This document shows positions 5,343 through 8,315 of a stretch of 8,315 nt of DNA, one piece after another. Source of the DNA: Pseudomonadota bacterium. GTDB lineage: Bacteria > Pseudomonadota > Gammaproteobacteria > Burkholderiales > Burkholderiaceae_C. A program made the translations under genes and the position numbers. Below the pieces are notes generated by a model. The model ran no database searches and was not told where the DNA came from. It saw only the letters and a list, made by a program, of their open reading frames with translations. The stretch covers positions 1-8,315 of the forward strand of contig JAEZKX010000093.1 of NCBI GenBank assembly GCA_023436025.1, given 5' to 3'. The number at the start of each line of letters is the position of its first letter. Within the stretch, counting starts at the first letter, position 1.

Positions 5343-6107
5343 ATGGCAACCCCCGAAAGCGAATCGTTCGTGCGCACCTTCGCGCGCGGCCTCAAGGTGA
5401 TCGAAGTGCTGGGCCAGCGCCCCGGCGGCATGACGCTGGCCGAGGTGGCCGAAGGCGTCGCGCTGCCGCGCACGGCGGTGCGCCGCTTCCTGCTGACGCT
5501 GATCGAGCTGGAGTTCGTGCGCACCGATGGCAAGCGCTACTGGCTGACCCCGCGCGTGCTGCGCCTGGGCCTGTCGTACCTGCAGACCCTGCCCTACTGG
5601 CGCGATGCCCAGCCCGCGCTGGAGGAGCTGTGCGGACGCATCCAGCAGTCCTGCGCGCTGTCGGTCCTCGATGGCGACGAGATCGTCTACGTGCAGCGCC
5701 AGCACGCCAAGCGCATCCTGCCCATGAGCCCCTCGCTGGGCAGCCGCCTGCCCGCCCATGCGGTGTCGATGGGGCGCGTGCTGCTGGCGGGCCTGCCCGA
5801 CGAGGAACTGGCGCAGTTCCTGCGCGATGCGCCACTGCCCGCGCTGACGCGGGCCACGCTGACCGACCGCAAGGCGCTGCATGCCGCGGTGCTGACGGTG
5901 CGCGACCAGGGCTGGGCCTGGGTGGACGGGGAACTCGACGAATCCATCTGCGGCCTGGCGGTGGCGGTGCGCGACCGCGCGGGCGCGGTGGTGGCCGCGC
6001 TCAACGTGAGCCTGCCGTCGGGCGAGTTCACGCAGCAACGGGCGGTGGAGACCTTCCTGCCCGAGTTGCGCATCGCTGCGTCGCGCCTGCGCGCGAACGA
6101 TCGCTGA
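5343..6107 (+). CDS. IclR-family transcriptional regulator, PcaR/PcaU/PobR type
   Basis: The 254-aa product has an N-terminal winged helix-turn-helix (about 9-80): SFVRTFARGLKVIEVLG, then the HTH M-T-L-A-E-V-A-E-G-V-A-L-P-R-T-A-V-R-R-F-L-L-T-L (30-53), and the wing FVRTDGKRYWLTPRVLRLG (58-76). The effector domain follows, with SVLDGDEIVYVQRQ (107-120), SRLPAHAVSMGRVLLA (134-149) and a C-terminal segment SICGLAVAVRDRAGAVVAALNVSL (201-224). The R-R-F-L-L-T-L and R-L-P-A-x-x-x-S-M-G-R-V-L-L-A motifs place it near the PcaR/PobR subgroup, whose members sense aromatic acids or pathway intermediates and often activate. The ATG at 5343 gives the family-typical N-terminus; an upstream in-frame ATG at 5250 would add 31 residues translated from the operator and is rejected. 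It is divergent from the catabolic operon and probably controls it and itself. Its stop codon is formed by the tandem repeat that follows. Confidence 0.94.
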   Translation: MATPESESFVRTFARGLKVIEVLGQRPGGMTLAEVAEGVALPRTAVRRFLLTLIELEFVRTDGKRYWLTPRVLRLGLSYLQTLPYWRDAQPALEELCGRIQQSCALSVLDGDEIVYVQRQHAKRILPMSPSLGSRLPAHAVSMGRVLLAGLPDEELAQFLRDAPLPALTRATLTDRKALHAAVLTVRDQGWAWVDGELDESICGLAVAVRDRAGAVVAALNVSLPSGEFTQQRAVETFLPELRIAASRLRANDR

Positions 6108-6175
6108 TCGCTGGTCGCTGGTCGCTGGTCGCTGGTCGCTGATCGCTGATCGCCGGTCGCCGGTCACCGGTCGCG
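6099..6175. repeat. Heptanucleotide tandem repeat (unit GRTCGCY, 11 copies)
   Basis: Eleven consecutive 7-bp units run without a break: GATCGCT twice, GGTCGCT four times, GATCGCT, GATCGCC, GGTCGCC, GGTCACC, GGTCGCG. Six of the first seven differ only at the second base. The array starts within the last codons of the IclR gene; its TGA stop (6105-6107) spans units 1 and 2. The remaining units are noncoding, so changes in copy number would not alter the protein. A slipped-strand origin is likely. Confidence 0.9.
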
Positions 6176-6254
6176 ATCGCTTCGAGATTCCCTGACTTCG
6201 GCTCAGCCAGGACTTGCTTTCCCGGCGGCGGGCGCGGCGCTATCTTCCCCCGCC

Positions 6255-6419
6255 ATGACTTCGCACGACCTCGCCCTGATGGCGGCCATCCTCGCCGGCG
6301 GGTGGCTGTTCGCCGCCGCCTTCGGCTGGCATGGCGGCGACGCGCGCCGCGACGTGGCTCTGCTCGGTGGCGCCGGCCTGTCGATGGCCACGGTCGCCGC
6401 CGCGCTGTTCGCCTTCTGA
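6255..6419 (+). CDS. Small two-helix membrane protein, unknown function
   Basis: This short frame encodes 54 residues. A hydrophobic segment LALMAAILAGGWLFAAAFGW (6-25) and a second one DVALLGGAGLSMATVAAALF (33-52) are joined by a short polar, basic loop (HGGDARR, 26-32), giving a helical hairpin that probably sits in the inner membrane. I do not recognise the family. No Shine-Dalgarno sequence is visible; a TATCTT (6241-6246) ends eight bases before the ATG, which would fit a leaderless or near-leaderless message. The hydrophobic-polar-hydrophobic pattern and the tidy stop 40 bp before the next start favour a real gene, but in DNA this GC-rich a chance frame remains possible. Confidence 0.5.
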   Translation: MTSHDLALMAAILAGGWLFAAAFGWHGGDARRDVALLGGAGLSMATVAAALFAF

Positions 6420-6442
6420 AGCGTCCGCCCCGGGGGGCCCGT

Positions 6443-6448
6443 TACAAT
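6443..6448 (+). promoter_or_regulatory. Probable -10 box (TACAAT) before the small exported protein
   Basis: TACAAT, with a preceding T, stands out in a GC-rich stretch. It would place the transcription start near 6455, only about five bases before the ATG at 6460. No convincing -35 box is seen at the right distance, so confidence is limited. Confidence 0.4.
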
Positions 6449-6459
6449 GGCCCGGCATC

Positions 6460-6792
6460 ATGTTGCGGGCCTTCACCGTCTTCCTGGCCGCACTCCTGTT
6501 CTGGTCCGCGATGACCACGCAGGAGCGGATGTTCGCAGCCCCCGCGGAGGATCGCCCTGCGGTGGCCACGCTGGTGGCCGACCGCAGCGGCGCCGCCGGC
6601 TCGGTGGACCACCACCACCTGGACGACCAGCCGGGCCAGCTGGCCGAACAGGCCGCCGACCTGCCCGCCTGGTTCCCCGCCACCTTGCGCACGGCCAGTG
6701 CAGCCGCGCCGCGACTGCGCCTAGCCGCCGCGGCCCAGGCCGGCCCGCCCACGGGCACGTCCTCCGTCCTCCTGCGCCCGCCGCGCGCCTGA
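6460..6792 (+). CDS. Small exported or membrane-anchored protein with His cluster, unknown function
   Basis: The 110-aa product begins MLRAFTVFLAALLFWSAMTT, a positively charged start and a hydrophobic segment (3-18) that fits a signal peptide or signal anchor. Cleavage is possible after Ala26-Ala27-Pro-Ala29, or the segment may be retained. The rest is Ala/Pro-rich and mostly disordered in look, with one distinctive patch V-D-H-H-H-L-D-D-Q-P-G-Q (49-60) that could bind a divalent metal, and a Trp-containing stretch LPAWFPATLRT (68-78). I do not recognise a named family. The frame continues upstream to 6331, but that part overlaps the preceding small gene in another frame, and the ATG at 6460 just after a TACAAT is the natural start. 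It precedes a CNNM/CorC-type protein by 92 bp, so a role linked to divalent cations is conceivable but unproven. Confidence 0.6.
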   Translation: MLRAFTVFLAALLFWSAMTTQERMFAAPAEDRPAVATLVADRSGAAGSVDHHHLDDQPGQLAEQAADLPAWFPATLRTASAAAPRLRLAAAAQAGPPTGTSSVLLRPPRA

Positions 6793-6794
6793 TG

Positions 6795-6866
6795 CGCGGG
6801 GCGCGCCCGCCGCGTCCCTGATTCCGCCGCCGCGCGCCACGCGCGGCTTCGCCCGCGCGCCCCGCG
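6795..6866 (+). repeat. Nested inverted repeats in the leader of the CNNM gene
   Basis: A perfect 12-bp inverted repeat (CGCGGGGCGCGC at 6795-6806, GCGCGCCCCGCG at 6855-6866) encloses a 7-bp hairpin with a three-base loop (CCGCGCG at 6830-6836, CGCGCGG at 6840-6846). In RNA the outer right arm would run into the only purine-rich patch before the CNNM start (GGGGA, 6866-6870). No T tract follows, so it is not an intrinsic terminator. The GC content makes chance pairing easier, so a regulatory role is inference. Confidence 0.5.
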
Positions 6867-6884
6867 GGGACTTCCCTCTTCTCC

Positions 6885-8195
6885 ATGGAAATTGCCATAC
6901 TTTTCGCGCTGATCCTCCTCAATGGCGCCTTCGCCATGTCGGAGATCGCGCTGGTCACGGCGCGCCGCACGCGCCTGCAGAAATACATCGACGAGGGCGA
7001 CGCCGCGGCGGCCGCCGCGGTCAAGCTGGGCGAGGATCCCACCCGCTTCCTCTCCACCATCCAGATCGGCATCACCTCCATCGGCGTGCTCAACGGCATC
7101 GTCGGCGAGGCGGCGCTGGCTGCCCCGCTGGCGCTGCAGCTCGCCGCGCTCGGCGTGCCCACGCCCTACGACGGCTACGCCGCCACCGGCCTGGTGGTGG
7201 TCACCATCACCTATTTCTCCATCGTGGTCGGCGAACTGGTGCCCAAGCGGCTGGCGCAGACCCATCCCGAGACCTTCGCCCGGGTGGTGGCCCGGCCCAT
7301 CGAGTGGCTGGCGATCGCCACCAAGCCCTTCGTGCGCCTGCTGTCGGTCAGCACCGCGGGGCTTCTGCGGCTGCTGGGCGTGCGCGAATCCGCCGCCAGC
7401 TCGGTGACGGAGGAAGAGATCCACGCCGTGCTGGCCGAGGGCACCACCGCCGGCGTGATCGAGTCGCACGAGCATGCGATGGTGCGCAACGTGTTCCGCC
7501 TGGACGACCGCCGCATCGGCTCGCTGATGGTGCCGCGCAGCGACGTGGTCACCCTCGACCTGCGCCATCCGTTCGAGGCCCACCTCGCAGCCATCGAGGC
7601 TTCGGACCACGCCAACTTCCCCGTGGTCCGCGGCGGCCTGGACGACCTGGTCGGCGTGATCAACGCGCGCCAGTGGCTGGCGCGCATCGTGCGCGACGAC
7701 GACCGCGACCTGGCGCGGCAGCCGCTGGAGCAGCCGCTGCACGTGCCCGAGACGGTCACCGGCATGGAGCTGCTGGAGAACTTCCGCACCTCCAACCGGC
7801 ACATGGCCTTCGTCATCGACGAATACGGCGAGGTGCAGGGCATCGTCACGCTGCAGGACCTGATCGAGGCGATCACCGGCGAGTTCGTGCCGCGCGACCC
7901 GGGCAGCTCCTGGGCCCTGCAGCGCGAGGACGGCGCCTGGCTGCTCGATGGCCACATCCCGGTCCCCGAGCTGAAGGACCGCCTGGGCCTGGACGACGTG
8001 CCGGACGAGGACCGCGGGCGTTACCACACCCTCAGCGGCATGGTGATGCTGCTCACCGGCCGCCTGCCGGCCACCGGCGACCGCGTGCAGTGGGACGGCT
8101 GGAGCTTCGAGATCGTCGCCATGCACGGCAAGACCATCGACAAGGTGCTGGCCCGGAAGGACGCCGATGCGGCGGACGCCGCGCCCGCGGGCTGA
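6885..8195 (+). CDS. CNNM/HlyC/CorC-family membrane protein with CBS pair (UPF0053 type)
   Basis: The 436-aa product has the full family architecture and normal length. The CNNM transmembrane domain (1 to about 190) includes MEIAILFALILLNGAFAMSE with the conserved S-E (19-20), I-Q-I-G-I-T-S-I-G-V-L-N-G (59-71), a membrane segment LVVVTITYFSIVVGELVPKR (103-122) containing the conserved E-L-V-P-K, and PIEWLAIATKPFVRLLS (138-154). V-T-E-E-E-I-H-A-V-L-A-E-G (174-186) leads to a CBS pair (about 212-335) with MVPRSDVVTLDL, FPVVRGGLDDLVGVIN, and HMAFVIDEYGEVQGIVTLQDLIEAITGE. The C-terminal CorC/HlyC transporter-associated domain (about 345-422) has the usual R-Y-H-T-L-S-G (379-385). Relatives are linked to Mg2+ or Co2+ export and magnesium homeostasis at the inner membrane; 'hemolysin' labels are historical. 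The start follows a structured GC-rich leader with only a weak, distant GGGGA, so translation may be controlled there. Confidence 0.95.
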   Translation: MEIAILFALILLNGAFAMSEIALVTARRTRLQKYIDEGDAAAAAAVKLGEDPTRFLSTIQIGITSIGVLNGIVGEAALAAPLALQLAALGVPTPYDGYAATGLVVVTITYFSIVVGELVPKRLAQTHPETFARVVARPIEWLAIATKPFVRLLSVSTAGLLRLLGVRESAASSVTEEEIHAVLAEGTTAGVIESHEHAMVRNVFRLDDRRIGSLMVPRSDVVTLDLRHPFEAHLAAIEASDHANFPVVRGGLDDLVGVINARQWLARIVRDDDRDLARQPLEQPLHVPETVTGMELLENFRTSNRHMAFVIDEYGEVQGIVTLQDLIEAITGEFVPRDPGSSWALQREDGAWLLDGHIPVPELKDRLGLDDVPDEDRGRYHTLSGMVMLLTGRLPATGDRVQWDGWSFEIVAMHGKTIDKVLARKDADAADAAPAG

Positions 8196-8199
8196 GGCC

Positions 8200-8315
8200 A
8201 TGCGCGGCGGGCCGGGCGCTGCCACCCTGGGCCTCGCCCTGCTGGGCGGCGCCTGCGGCCAGGGCTACCCCACCGATTCCGGCGTCGACGGGGAGCGGAC
8301 GCCGCAGCAGCGGCT
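8200..8315 (+). CDS. Probable lipoprotein, N-terminal part (3' end beyond window)
   Basis: An ATG four bases after the CNNM stop opens a frame that runs to the window end (38 codons). The first residues MRGGPGAATLGLALLGGAC show a short basic start, a hydrophobic core and Cys19 in an L-G-G-A-C context that fits a lipobox. The segment after it (GQGYPTDSGVDGERTPQQRL) is polar, as expected after lipidation. The closeness to the CNNM gene suggests cotranscription and coupled translation; GAGG (8194-8197) overlaps the upstream stop but is very near the ATG. Too little is visible to assign a function. Confidence 0.55.
   Translation, partial: MRGGPGAATLGLALLGGACGQGYPTDSGVDGERTPQQR

Noticed and set aside
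6099..6175. CRISPR-like repeat array
   Set aside because: The units are only 7 bp and directly adjacent, without spacers, so it is a simple tandem repeat.
6191..6211. Terminator hairpin after the IclR gene (CTGA...TCAG around CTTCGGC)
   Set aside because: The stem is only four base pairs and no T-rich tract follows, so it is too weak to call as an intrinsic terminator.
6255..6792. Toxin-antitoxin pair made by the two small genes
   Set aside because: Neither protein shows a toxin or antitoxin motif, they are not overlapping or tightly coupled, and the second has an export-type N-terminus.
6240..8225. A 661-codon minus-strand open frame opposite the CNNM gene, the longest frame in the window
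   Set aside because: It is antisense to an unmistakable CNNM/CBS/CorC protein, is rich in Ala, Arg, Gly, His and Gln without domain signatures, and is the expected shadow of a high-GC gene with G/C at third positions.

Overview
The window is about 70% GC throughout. Its gene content (a Bug-type extracytoplasmic solute receptor, CaiB/BaiF CoA-transferase, SCP-x-type thiolase with a DUF35 partner, two MaoC proteins, an IclR regulator of PcaR/PobR type) is typical of catabolic islands in Burkholderiales, such as Comamonadaceae or Alcaligenaceae. I infer that placement from gene types only; no rRNA or other marker gene is present.

Left part (1-5225, all minus strand). A compact operon of six genes is read right to left: a MaoC N-terminal-type hot-dog protein (4752-5225), a catalytic-type MaoC hydratase (4300-4737), a periplasmic Bug receptor (3270-4259), a class III CoA-transferase with a TTG start (2008-3258), a DUF35/OB-fold protein (1613-2002) and an SCP-x/Ltp2-like thiolase (456-1616). 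Gaps are 5 to 40 bp, and the last two genes overlap by 4 bp. Downstream on the same strand, the first ~137 codons of a probable AraC-family regulator (1-412) run off the window edge. A consistent reading is uptake of a carboxylate, activation to a CoA thioester, hydration of an enoyl-CoA by a two-subunit hydratase, and carbon-carbon cleavage by a thiolase-fold enzyme on a DUF35 scaffold. The substrate cannot be read from the sequence.

Control region (5226-5342). Between the operon and a divergent IclR-family gene (5343-6107, plus) lie a sigma70-like promoter on each strand and a pair of related 20-bp imperfect palindromes exactly 21 bp apart. They overlap the -10 of the catabolic promoter and the expected start of the regulator promoter. 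This suggests one regulator controls both directions.

Right part (6099-8315, plus strand). An 11-unit heptanucleotide tandem repeat begins inside the last codons of the IclR gene and forms its stop codon. Then come a 54-aa two-helix membrane protein (6255-6419), a 110-aa exported or anchored protein with a His cluster (6460-6792), a short GC-rich stretch with nested inverted repeats (6795-6866), a full CNNM/CBS/CorC-type membrane protein of the HlyC/CorC family (6885-8195), and the first 38 codons of a probable lipoprotein (8200 to the end). This block looks like housekeeping or envelope genes unrelated to the catabolic operon.

No insertion sequence, integrase, tRNA, rRNA or CRISPR array is visible. 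The most interesting material is the operon as a possible MaoC pair plus Ltp2-like/DUF35 cleavage system with an unusual cysteine-free DUF35 protein, and its divergent operator region.
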